Assembly: GCF_002205635.1 (NCBI RefSeq) | Contig: NZ_NISJ01000002.1 | Coordinates: forward strand, 1-64,000 | DNA: 64,000 nucleotides | Direction: 5' to 3' | Source: Sphingopyxis witflariensis | Lineage (GTDB): Bacteria; Pseudomonadota; Alphaproteobacteria; Sphingomonadales; Sphingomonadaceae | Notes under the pieces: generated by a model | Database searches by the model: none | Told to the model about the DNA's origin: nothing | Seen by the model: only the letters and a program-made list of their open reading frames with translations | Position numbers and translations under genes: made by a program | In this document: positions 1-7,135 of the stretch, piece by piece | Layout: each line of letters starts with the position of its first letter | Numbering within the stretch: the stretch's first letter is position 1

Positions 1-76
1 CCCAGCGACCGCGCTCAGGCGGCAGTAGCGGCCCGATCAGATCCCACTCCGCGTCCGACAAATCCCCGCGACCCAT
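1..76 (-). CDS. IS5-family transposase, N-terminal fragment (runs off left edge)
   Basis: Only the first 25 codons are present. They read MGRGDLSDAEWDLIGPLLPP followed by ERGRW, the typical opening of IS5-family transposases (DUF4096-like N-terminal region). Translation starts at the ATG at 76 and continues past the left edge, so intactness cannot be judged. The DDE catalytic domain is not in the window. The call rests on this short but distinctive start together with the terminal-repeat-like sequence directly upstream. Confidence 0.8.
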   Translation of the reverse strand, partial: MGRGDLSDAEWDLIGPLLPPERGRW

Positions 77-145
77 GACTGCCCCTCAAAAAGCAGTCTT
101 GAATCAGAACAAGGCGGGTTTGGGAATCCCTTTTGTCAACACGGC
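1..145 (-). mobile_element. IS5-family insertion sequence, end fragment
   Basis: This is the 5' end of an insertion sequence whose body lies beyond the left edge. The transposase start codon lies about 70 bases inside the element, and the outer end reads on the minus strand as GTGTTGACAAAAGGGATTCC, the terminal-repeat style of many sphingomonad IS5-group elements. A CTAG lies next to the boundary (about 146-149), consistent with the TA-type target of the IS427 subgroup. The exact boundary is inferred from the sequence style because the other end is not visible. Confidence 0.7.
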
Positions 146-158
146 CTAGCACAAGGCC

Positions 159-791
159 CTATTGGCCGGACTTCAGCTCATTCAGAAGCAAGCGCGCGCT
201 ATATTGTTGATGCGCACAAAAATTGGCCATGTTCCAATCGCTACCGCCCTCGTCAGCCTTGTCCTTTATCCAGTTCTGATAGCAATAATCGAGCGCCGGG
301 GCATCAAGGCCGGATGCCTCTTTCCCGATCTGCGCGCGCATCAGGCGAAAGCCACGGTGCCCGGCGGCCTGGTCGGACAGACATTCCGCATTTTCGATTT
401 CGCGCCTGCTGCCATCGGGAGAGACCATTCGCTCCTTCCCCTCATGCACGCAAAAGGCCGCTGCCGCTTTCACATTGAATGCTCCACCGGATTCCAATGC
501 TTCCGCTTGAGGATTGGTGGCTCGCTCCGCGCAGAAATTGGCCATTCCCCAATCCGGTTGCTCGCCTTCTTCCCAGTGTCTGGCGAGGCATTGACGGTAA
601 CCTGCCCGGTTTTCCGGCCGATCGTGGGTCCATAGCAGCCGAAACTGGTGATGATCCTCCATCTCTTCCTTCAGGCAACCAAATTGGCCATCCACATTGC
701 TGCCATGTTCCTCGGCACAGCGCTGCAATATGGCGACCTGGTCAAAGGCGGGGAGATCGGCAGCGGTCAGAAAAAGAGCCACAAAAAGCAT
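159..791 (-). CDS. Secreted protein with two Cys-rich repeats, function unknown
   Basis: About 210 residues from the ATG at 791. I prefer this start because it begins with a short hydrophobic signal-like segment (MLFVALFLTAA); an in-frame start at 899 would only add non-hydrophobic sequence. The mature part contains two related units of roughly 80 residues, each with four cysteines, and each ends in a near-identical motif (WGMANFCAERAT and WNMANFCAHQQY). The cysteine pattern suggests disulfides in the periplasm or outside the cell. I do not recognise the family. It lies next to an IS end with no co-directional partner, so context gives no functional clue. Confidence 0.7.
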   Translation of the reverse strand: MLFVALFLTAADLPAFDQVAILQRCAEEHGSNVDGQFGCLKEEMEDHHQFRLLWTHDRPENRAGYRQCLARHWEEGEQPDWGMANFCAERATNPQAEALESGGAFNVKAAAAFCVHEGKERMVSPDGSRREIENAECLSDQAAGHRGFRLMRAQIGKEASGLDAPALDYCYQNWIKDKADEGGSDWNMANFCAHQQYSARLLLNELKSGQ

Positions 792-1022
792 CGAACATCC
801 ATATCCTGTTTCGGTCAACGACCGGCATGCTAGCAGCGAAATCGGCGGCGAACACAGCTTGTTTCCGGCCGCAGGAAGCGCAAGACGCGGAATAACCATG
901 GAAATCGGCTGTCACGCGCAATCTGGCCGATAGCGGAACGAGGTCTGTCATGGCTTTTGCGAAACCACCCGCTGCAGCGCGACCATGTTCCGCCAAGCTC
1001 CGTCCACCACTGAATTTCTCGC

Positions 1023-1053
1023 TTTATCTCAACTTGGGTTGAGGTTCTATAGA
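1023..1053 (+). promoter_or_regulatory. SoxR/MerR-type promoter of the efflux operon
   Basis: A -35-like TTTATC (1023-1028) and a -10-like TATAGA (1048-1053) are separated by 19 bp, the overlong spacer typical of MerR-family promoters. The spacer region carries the dyad CTCAACTTGGGTTGAG (1028-1043), which resembles SoxR boxes (CCTCAA...TTGAGG). SoxR is a redox-sensing [2Fe-2S] activator that controls efflux operons such as mexGHI-opmD in pseudomonads. No soxR gene is visible in this window, so the regulator would act from elsewhere. Confidence 0.65.
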
Positions 1054-1109
1054 AGCGCTCCCCGATTCGAATATGGGAGCATCGCTTGTACAGATACGAA
1101 GAAAAACCG

Positions 1110-1145
1110 GGCTCTCCCGGCCTCCAGGCACAGGCCGGGAGAGCC
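1110..1145 (-). terminator. Rho-independent-like terminator (minus-strand orientation)
   Basis: A perfect 14-bp stem (arms 1110-1123 and 1132-1145, GGCTCTCCCGGCCT) encloses an 8-base loop. On the minus strand the stem is followed by CCGGTTTTTCTTC, so it reads as a terminator for leftward transcription. No gene feeding it is seen. On the plus strand it would form a stable hairpin in the leader of the efflux operon. Confidence 0.55.
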
Positions 1146-1392
1146 GTGCGATCGCATGCCCCTACGGCCTGTGCCACCAACACATCGTCGACCATTCCAT
1201 GCGGCAATGAGCGCGCTCACCGGCGCGGCCAGGACCGTACTCCGGTTCGCCATCTGCCGGGGACGCAATAGCAATCAGCCCCCCAAGATTGCGTAGCCGC
1301 TTTCCCATCGGGGACGCGCCCCTCTTGCCAAGTTTTCGCACAACCAATCGTCCCAACATGATCGACCATCTGTCGGTTTCTGAGAGGCTCTC

Positions 1393-2520
1393 ATGTCGAC
1401 TTTCGAATATTCTCCCGAATCTCCGCCCCCCCGATCGCTTCACTGGCGTCCGATCTTGCTGGTAGGAGCAAGCCTCATCCTGCTGATCGGCGGCCTTTAT
1501 GCCTGGCGATCGGCGCGGACCGCCGAAAATGGACCGGGCCAGATGCCGCCGGTTCCAGTGGCAACGGCCGTCGTCACCCCGACCGACGTGCCGGCTGCGC
1601 TGGAGGCGATCGGCTCGCTCCGCGCCGTTCGCGAAGTCGTGCTGGCTCCCGAAGTGGCGGGGCGGGTGACCGCGATCCGGTTTGCCGCGGGCGCACAGGT
1701 CGGCGCTGGACAATTGCTCGTGCAGCTGTTTGACGCACCCGAACGCGCGGATCGCGCGGCAGCAAAGGCCAAGGCCGATTTTTCCGGGCTACAACTCGCA
1801 CGCTCGCGCGAACTGGAACCCTCGGGCGCGGAACCGCGCGAATTGCTCGAACAGCGCCGCGCCGAGCAGGCGCAGGCGCAGGCTGTGATTCAGCAGATCG
1901 ACGCGCGGATCGTGCAGAAGCAGCTGCGCGCACCCTTTGCCGGAACGCTCGGCGTGCGGCAGGTCAATCTGGGCCAATATCTCAACCCCGGAGATCCGGT
2001 CGCGACACTGACCGCGCTCGACAGCCTCTATGTCGACTTCGCCGTGCCGCAGCAGGATTTCTCGCGACTGACACCCGGCGCGACCGTTGAAATCCTGTCG
2101 GACGCCTGGCCCGACCGGCGCTTTACGGCGCGTGTTACAGCCATCGAGCCGCAAGTCGGCAAGGATACGCGCAATGTCATGGTGCAGGCGACCTTGCCCA
2201 ATCCGGGTCTTGCGCTGCGCCCCGGAATGTATGTGACCGCGCGACTTGCGCTGCCGCCGATCGCCGGCGCGCTCGTCGTCCCCGCCACCGCGATCCAGAC
2301 ATCGGCGTCGGGCGACAGCATCACCCGCGTAAAGATGAGCAAGGGCGGCCGCAGCGGCACCGCCGAGATCGTGCCCGTCACGACCGGCCGCCGCTTTGGC
2401 GACAAGGTGGTCGTGACCCGCGGCCTCAAGGCCGGCGATGTCGTGGTGACCAGTGGCCAGCTTCGCGTCCAGCCCGGCGCGCCGGTCACGCTGGCGCCCG
2501 CGCGCAAGGGAGCACGCTGA
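1393..2520 (+). CDS. RND efflux periplasmic adaptor (membrane fusion protein)
   Basis: The 375-residue product links an inner-membrane RND pump to an outer-membrane channel. It has an N-terminal membrane anchor (about residues 20-38), then the split biotinyl-lipoyl domain (around VLAPEVAGRVTAIRF and ITRVKM-side strands), a short coiled-coil hairpin rich in Ala/Gln/Arg, and a beta-barrel with the usual 'LRPGMYVTARL' segment. Length and layout match MexH/AcrA-type adaptors. The permease starts 1 base after the stop and the outer-membrane gene follows, so the three form one operon. The upstream SoxR-like promoter suggests induction by redox-active compounds. The substrate cannot be read from the sequence. 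Confidence 0.92.
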   Translation: MSTFEYSPESPPPRSLHWRPILLVGASLILLIGGLYAWRSARTAENGPGQMPPVPVATAVVTPTDVPAALEAIGSLRAVREVVLAPEVAGRVTAIRFAAGAQVGAGQLLVQLFDAPERADRAAAKAKADFSGLQLARSRELEPSGAEPRELLEQRRAEQAQAQAVIQQIDARIVQKQLRAPFAGTLGVRQVNLGQYLNPGDPVATLTALDSLYVDFAVPQQDFSRLTPGATVEILSDAWPDRRFTARVTAIEPQVGKDTRNVMVQATLPNPGLALRPGMYVTARLALPPIAGALVVPATAIQTSASGDSITRVKMSKGGRSGTAEIVPVTTGRRFGDKVVVTRGLKAGDVVVTSGQLRVQPGAPVTLAPARKGAR

Positions 2521-2521
2521 G

Positions 2522-5500
2522 ATGGCTTTCACCGACATTTTCATCCGCCGCCCGATTCTGGCGGTGGTCGTCAGCCTGTTGATTCTGCTCGTCGGCGGCG
2601 CGGCGCTCTTTTCGCTGCCCGTGCGCGAATATCCGAATATGGAAAGCGCCACCATCGTCGTCGACACCGGTTATCCCGGCGCCACGCAGGACGTGATGCA
2701 GGGCTTTGTCACCACCCCGATCGCACAGGCGATCGCGACCGCCAACGGCATCGACTATCTCACCTCCACCTCGACCCTCGGCAAAAGCCAGGTGAAGGCC
2801 AAGCTGGTGCTGAACGCCGACGCCGACCGTGCGATGACCGAAATATTGGCCAAGGTACAGCAGGTCAAATATCGCCTGCCAGCCGGGGCCAATGATCCGG
2901 TGATCACCAAGATGACCGATGGGGCGTCGGCCGTGCAATATATCGCCTTCGTCAGCGACACCCTGCCCGTCCCGCAGATCACCGACTTCGCCGCGCGTAT
3001 CGCGCAGCCGCTGATCACCGCAGTTCCGGGGGTCGCATCGGCAGAGATCAGCGGCGGGCAGACGCTGGCAATGCGCGTGTGGATCGATCCCGTGCGCCTC
3101 GCCGCGCGCGGCCTGTCGGCGGGAGATATCGCCGCGGCGCTGCGAGCGAACAACGTCCAGTCGGCCCCGGGGCGTCTGAAAGGCACCGACACCGCGATCA
3201 ACATCACCGCCGGTACCGACCTGCGCGACCTCGACGCCTTTCGCCAGATGGTGGTGAAGCGCGTCGACGGCGGCATCGTCAAGCTGGGCGACGTCGCGAC
3301 CGTCGAGATTGGCGGGCAAAATTACGACAGCAACGCAATGAGTTCGGGCCGGCGCGCTGTCTCCATCGCCATCACCCCCACGCCCGACGGCAACCCGCTC
3401 GAGATCGTCCGGGCGGTCAAGGCGCTGATCCCGGACATGCAGAGGGTCGCTCCCCCAAGCGTCGAAGTGGTCAGCCAGTTCGACGTCGCGCATTTCGTCA
3501 ATGCCTCGATCGACGAGGTCAGCCATACGCTGGTCGAGGCAATCGTGATCGTCGTCGTCGTCATCTTCCTGTTCCTCGGCTCGCTGCGCGCGGTGCTGAT
3601 TCCGGTGGTGACGATCCCGCTGTCGCTGGTCGGCACCGCCGCGCTGATGCTGGCTTTCGGCTTTTCGCTGAACCTGCTGACGCTGCTCGCTATGGTGCTG
3701 GCGATCGGACTGGTCGTCGATGACGCGATCGTCGTAGTGGAGAATATCCACCGCCATATCGAGGAAGGCCTGTCGCCGGTTCGCGCCGCATTGCTCGGTG
3801 CACGAGAGATTGTCGGGCCAGTCATCGGCATGACGCTAACGCTCGCGGCGGTTTACGCGCCGATCGGCCTGATGGGCGGACTGACCGGCGCGTTGTTCCG
3901 CGAATTTGCCTTCACCCTCGCCGGATCGGTCGTCGTGTCGGGGGTTGTCGCGCTGACTCTGTCGCCGATGATGAGCAGCCTGCTGCTCAACAGCCAGATG
4001 AACGAGGGCAAGCTGTCGCGTGCGATTGAGCATAATATGCAGCGTGCGACGCAGAACTATGGCCGTCTGCTCGGTGCAACGCTGGCCGCGCGGCCTGCCG
4101 TGCTGCTGGTCGGCGCGGTAGTGATGGGGGCAATCATCATCCTGTTCACCGGTGCCCAGCGCGAACTCGCGCCGCAGGAAGACCAGGGCTATGTCTTCGT
4201 TCAGACGAAAGCGCCGCAATATGCCAATGTCGATTATACGACCCGCTATGCCCATGAGGTCGAACAAATGTTCCGCGGGCTTCCCGAATATGTGAGCAGC
4301 TGGTTCGACAATGGCACCGACGGCCTGAACAACGGCTTTGGCGGCGTCATCCTGAAGGAATGGGACGAACGCGAGCGTGGCGCCGATGCGATCCAAGGCG
4401 AATTGAACGCCAAGGGTTCGGGTGTCACCGGCGTCTATGCCGCCGCCTTCCAGGCCCCCGCCCTTCCCGCCTCGAGCGGCGGCCTGCCGGTGCAAATGGT
4501 CATCCGGTCATCGGACGATTTCACCACACTCTATGCCGCGCTGGAAAAGGTGAAGGGTGCCGCGTGGAAAAGCGGCCTGTTCGCCTTCGTCGACAGCGAC
4601 CTCGCCTTCGACAGCCCCGAAGCGCGGATCAGCATCGATCGCGCCAAGGCCGGCGAAATGGGGATCACGATGGAAGCCGTCGCCGACACGCTGGCGACGA
4701 TGGTCGGCGAGAATTACGTCAACCGCTTCAACTGGCACGACCGCTCCTACGACGTCATCGCACAGGTTCCGGCGGCGCAGCGGCTGACGCCCGACAATCT
4801 CGGTCAATATCATATCAAGACCGCATCGGGTGCGCTGGTACCGCTGTCGACGGTCACGAAGGTCGAGATGCGCCCCGAGGCCAATCGCCTGTCGCAGTTC
4901 AACCAGATGAATTCGGCGACGCTTTCAGCGATCCTCGCCCCCGGCGTGACGATGGGACAGGCGGTTGATTTCCTGAAGGGCCAGCCGCTACCCGCCGGAA
5001 CCAGCGTCGACTGGCTTTCGGACAGCCGCCAATATGTGACCGAAGGCGACCGATTGACGATATCGTTCGGCTTTGCGCTGATCGTGATCTTCCTCGTGCT
5101 TGCGGCCCAGTTTGAAAGTTTCCGCGATCCGCTGGTGATCCTCGTCACCGTGCCGCTGGCGATATGCGGGGCGCTGGTGCCGCTGTGGCTGGGCTATGCG
5201 ACGCTCAACATCTATACCCAGATCGGGCTCGTGACGCTGATCGGCCTGATTTCCAAACATGGCATCCTGATGGTGTCCTTCGCCAATCAGATCCAGAAAC
5301 ACGAAGGGCTCGACCGGATCGCCGCGATCCGCAAGTCGGCGGCGGTGCGGATGCGGCCGGTGCTGATGACCACCGCGGCGATGGTCGCGGGCCTCGTCCC
5401 GCTGCTCTTCGCCAACGGAGCCGGGGCATCCAGCCGCTTCGCCATCGGCATCGTCGTCGTGATGGGGATGCTCATCGGCACCCTGTTCACCCTCTTCGTC

Positions 5501-5599
5501 CTTCCCACCGTCTACAGCCTGATCGCCAGGGACCATCGCGCGACGTCGCACAGCGCGCGCGAAGCCGAACTGGCGCAAGCGGAGATCGCATATGCGTAA
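2522..5599 (+). CDS. RND multidrug efflux permease (HAE1 type)
   Basis: About 1025 residues, normal for AcrB/MexI-type proton-driven exporters. I start at the ATG at 2522 (MAFTDIFIRRPILAVVVSLL), which is the canonical RND N-terminus; the longer frame upstream would overlap the adaptor gene. The proton-relay pair is visible in TM4 as GLVVDDAIVVVE. Repeated large periplasmic loops and the C-terminal TM block (LVLAAQFESFRDPLVIL, GLISKHGILMV) are all present. It lies between the adaptor and the outer-membrane lipoprotein, overlapping the latter by 8 bases. The DD motif marks it as a drug-type pump rather than a heavy-metal one. Confidence 0.95.
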   Translation: MAFTDIFIRRPILAVVVSLLILLVGGAALFSLPVREYPNMESATIVVDTGYPGATQDVMQGFVTTPIAQAIATANGIDYLTSTSTLGKSQVKAKLVLNADADRAMTEILAKVQQVKYRLPAGANDPVITKMTDGASAVQYIAFVSDTLPVPQITDFAARIAQPLITAVPGVASAEISGGQTLAMRVWIDPVRLAARGLSAGDIAAALRANNVQSAPGRLKGTDTAINITAGTDLRDLDAFRQMVVKRVDGGIVKLGDVATVEIGGQNYDSNAMSSGRRAVSIAITPTPDGNPLEIVRAVKALIPDMQRVAPPSVEVVSQFDVAHFVNASIDEVSHTLVEAIVIVVVVIFLFLGSLRAVLIPVVTIPLSLVGTAALMLAFGFSLNLLTLLAMVLAIGLVVDDAIVVVENIHRHIEEGLSPVRAALLGAREIVGPVIGMTLTLAAVYAPIGLMGGLTGALFREFAFTLAGSVVVSGVVALTLSPMMSSLLLNSQMNEGKLSRAIEHNMQRATQNYGRLLGATLAARPAVLLVGAVVMGAIIILFTGAQRELAPQEDQGYVFVQTKAPQYANVDYTTRYAHEVEQMFRGLPEYVSSWFDNGTDGLNNGFGGVILKEWDERERGADAIQGELNAKGSGVTGVYAAAFQAPALPASSGGLPVQMVIRSSDDFTTLYAALEKVKGAAWKSGLFAFVDSDLAFDSPEARISIDRAKAGEMGITMEAVADTLATMVGENYVNRFNWHDRSYDVIAQVPAAQRLTPDNLGQYHIKTASGALVPLSTVTKVEMRPEANRLSQFNQMNSATLSAILAPGVTMGQAVDFLKGQPLPAGTSVDWLSDSRQYVTEGDRLTISFGFALIVIFLVLAAQFESFRDPLVILVTVPLAICGALVPLWLGYATLNIYTQIGLVTLIGLISKHGILMVSFANQIQKHEGLDRIAAIRKSAAVRMRPVLMTTAAMVAGLVPLLFANGAGASSRFAIGIVVVMGMLIGTLFTLFVLPTVYSLIARDHRATSHSAREAELAQAEIAYA

Positions 5600-6974
5600 G
5601 CTCATCCTCCTCCTCTCCCTGACCACCGCCGGCTGCGCCGTCGGTCCTCATTATGAACCGCCGCAGATCGAGGTGAAATCGGCGGGCGCGTATATAACCG
5701 AAGCACATGGCGTAGACGGCACGGCCGCGCTGCCCGATCATTGGTGGCGGCTCTATGACGACCCTGTCCTCGACGGGCTGGTCGAGCGCGCACTCGCCGC
5801 CAACACCGATCTGCGCGTTGCGAGTGCCAATCTTGCAAAGGCGCAGGCCGTGCTGGGCGAAACGCGCGCCGGGCGGCTCCCGTCCACGGGCCTCAGCGGC
5901 GGCACCAGCTATGGCAGCGCCACGGGTGGTTCCCCGCAGCCCGCGGGCAACGAGCAATGGACGCACAGCGGCGGGCTCGCCCTGTCGTGGGAAGTCGATC
6001 TGTTCGGCCGTGTCGTCCGTGCGATCGGTGCCGCGCGCGCGGATGCGGAGGCGGTCGAAGCCGTTCGCGACGCCGTGCGTGTGACCGTCGCCGCCGAAAC
6101 CGCGCGCGCCTATGGCGACGCCTGCACCTTTGGCGCATCGGCAATGATCGCCCGTACATCGCTTGCAACGACCGAGGACAGCCTGCGCATCGTCACCGCC
6201 CAGCAACAGGCCGGGTCAGTCGGGCGGCTGGAGGTCGAACGCGCGGCGGGTGCGGTCGCCACCGCGCGTGCCGCCATCCCGGAACTCGATGGCCTGCGCC
6301 GCGTCGCGTTGCTGGAACTGGCGGCCTTGCTCGGCGGCCAGCCGGGTGACGTGCCGATCGAAGCACAGAATTGCACCGACATCCCGGCGCCGATCGCTAC
6401 CCTCCCGATTGGCGACGGCAACGCACTGCTGCGCCGGCGCCCCGATCTGCGCGAGGCCGAACGCCGTCTGGCCGCCGACACCGCCCGGATCGGCGTCGCA
6501 ACGGCGGATCTTTATCCGCGCATCCAGTTGGGCGCGAACGGTAATTTCCTGCGCGACGATGACACGAAGGGTAGCGACAGCTTCGGCTTTTCCTTGGGTC
6601 CGCTGTTGTCGTGGAGCTTCCCCAACGTCGCCGTCGCCCGGTCGCGGGTCAAACAGGCAGAGGCGCAGGGCGAGGCATCGCTCGCCACGTTCGACGGCAA
6701 GGTGATCGGCGCACTTAAGGAAGTCGAACAGGCGCTGGCCCGATATGATGCCGGACAACAACGCCATGCCGCGCTGACCGAAGCCCGTGACCGGGCGCAG
6801 ACCAGCTACGGCCTCGCGCAGGCCCGCTATCGGGCCGGATCGGTGTCGCTGCTCGATACCGTCATCGCGCAGCAATCGCTCATCGAAGCCCGCGCCACGC
6901 TGGCGACATCGCAGCAGCAGCTAGGGTCCGCGCGGATCGATTTGTTCAAGGCATTGGGCGGCGGCTGGGGCTGA
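5592..6974 (+). CDS. Efflux outer-membrane lipoprotein (NodT/OprM family)
   Basis: 460 residues forming the outer-membrane/periplasmic tunnel of the tripartite pump. The N-terminus is a lipoprotein signal peptide ending in the lipobox TAGC, followed by VGPHYEPP, a hallmark of OprM/NodT proteins. Two OEP repeats rich in long helices follow, including the second-repeat motif RRPDLREAERRLAADTARIGVATADLYP. It is translationally coupled to the permease by an 8-base overlap. It ends shortly before a strong hairpin shared with the convergent glycosidase gene. Confidence 0.95.
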   Translation: MRKLILLLSLTTAGCAVGPHYEPPQIEVKSAGAYITEAHGVDGTAALPDHWWRLYDDPVLDGLVERALAANTDLRVASANLAKAQAVLGETRAGRLPSTGLSGGTSYGSATGGSPQPAGNEQWTHSGGLALSWEVDLFGRVVRAIGAARADAEAVEAVRDAVRVTVAAETARAYGDACTFGASAMIARTSLATTEDSLRIVTAQQQAGSVGRLEVERAAGAVATARAAIPELDGLRRVALLELAALLGGQPGDVPIEAQNCTDIPAPIATLPIGDGNALLRRRPDLREAERRLAADTARIGVATADLYPRIQLGANGNFLRDDDTKGSDSFGFSLGPLLSWSFPNVAVARSRVKQAEAQGEASLATFDGKVIGALKEVEQALARYDAGQQRHAALTEARDRAQTSYGLAQARYRAGSVSLLDTVIAQQSLIEARATLATSQQQLGSARIDLFKALGGGWG

Positions 6975-7015
6975 AACCGGCGATACGACAGGTTGGCAGC
7001 CTCGCCTGTGCATAG

Positions 7016-7057
7016 CCGAATATCTGCCGCGCGCGCCCTTTCGCGGCAGATATTCGG
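7016..7057. terminator. Long perfect hairpin between convergent genes
   Basis: Arms 7016-7031 and 7042-7057 form a 16-bp perfect stem (CCGAATATCTGCCGCG) with a 10-base loop. It lies between the stop codons of two convergent genes, so it probably ends transcription from both sides, although it lacks a clear T-run. Confidence 0.6.
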
Positions 7058-7135
7058 GCGTCACCTTACTTCAATGGTCGCCCGTCAGCCCTCGAAGGGC
7101 ATCCGTCCGGTCATCACCGGGTTCGGAATTTCGGC

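Larger units (their letters stand above)
792..1392. other. Gene-free region upstream of the efflux operon
   Basis: About 600 bases with no convincing coding region on either strand. It holds a SoxR-type promoter (1023-1053), a small inverted repeat (gctccc/gggagc, 1057-1080) and a strong hairpin (1110-1145). The roughly 330 bases between the promoter and the efflux adaptor gene are either a long leader or decayed sequence. Short open frames here show no recognisable protein motifs. Confidence 0.6.

Noticed and set aside
1054..1392. Possible mexG-like or soxR gene in the efflux leader
   Set aside because: None of the six frames gives DoxX-like hydrophobic segments or a MerR helix-turn-helix with its cysteine cluster.
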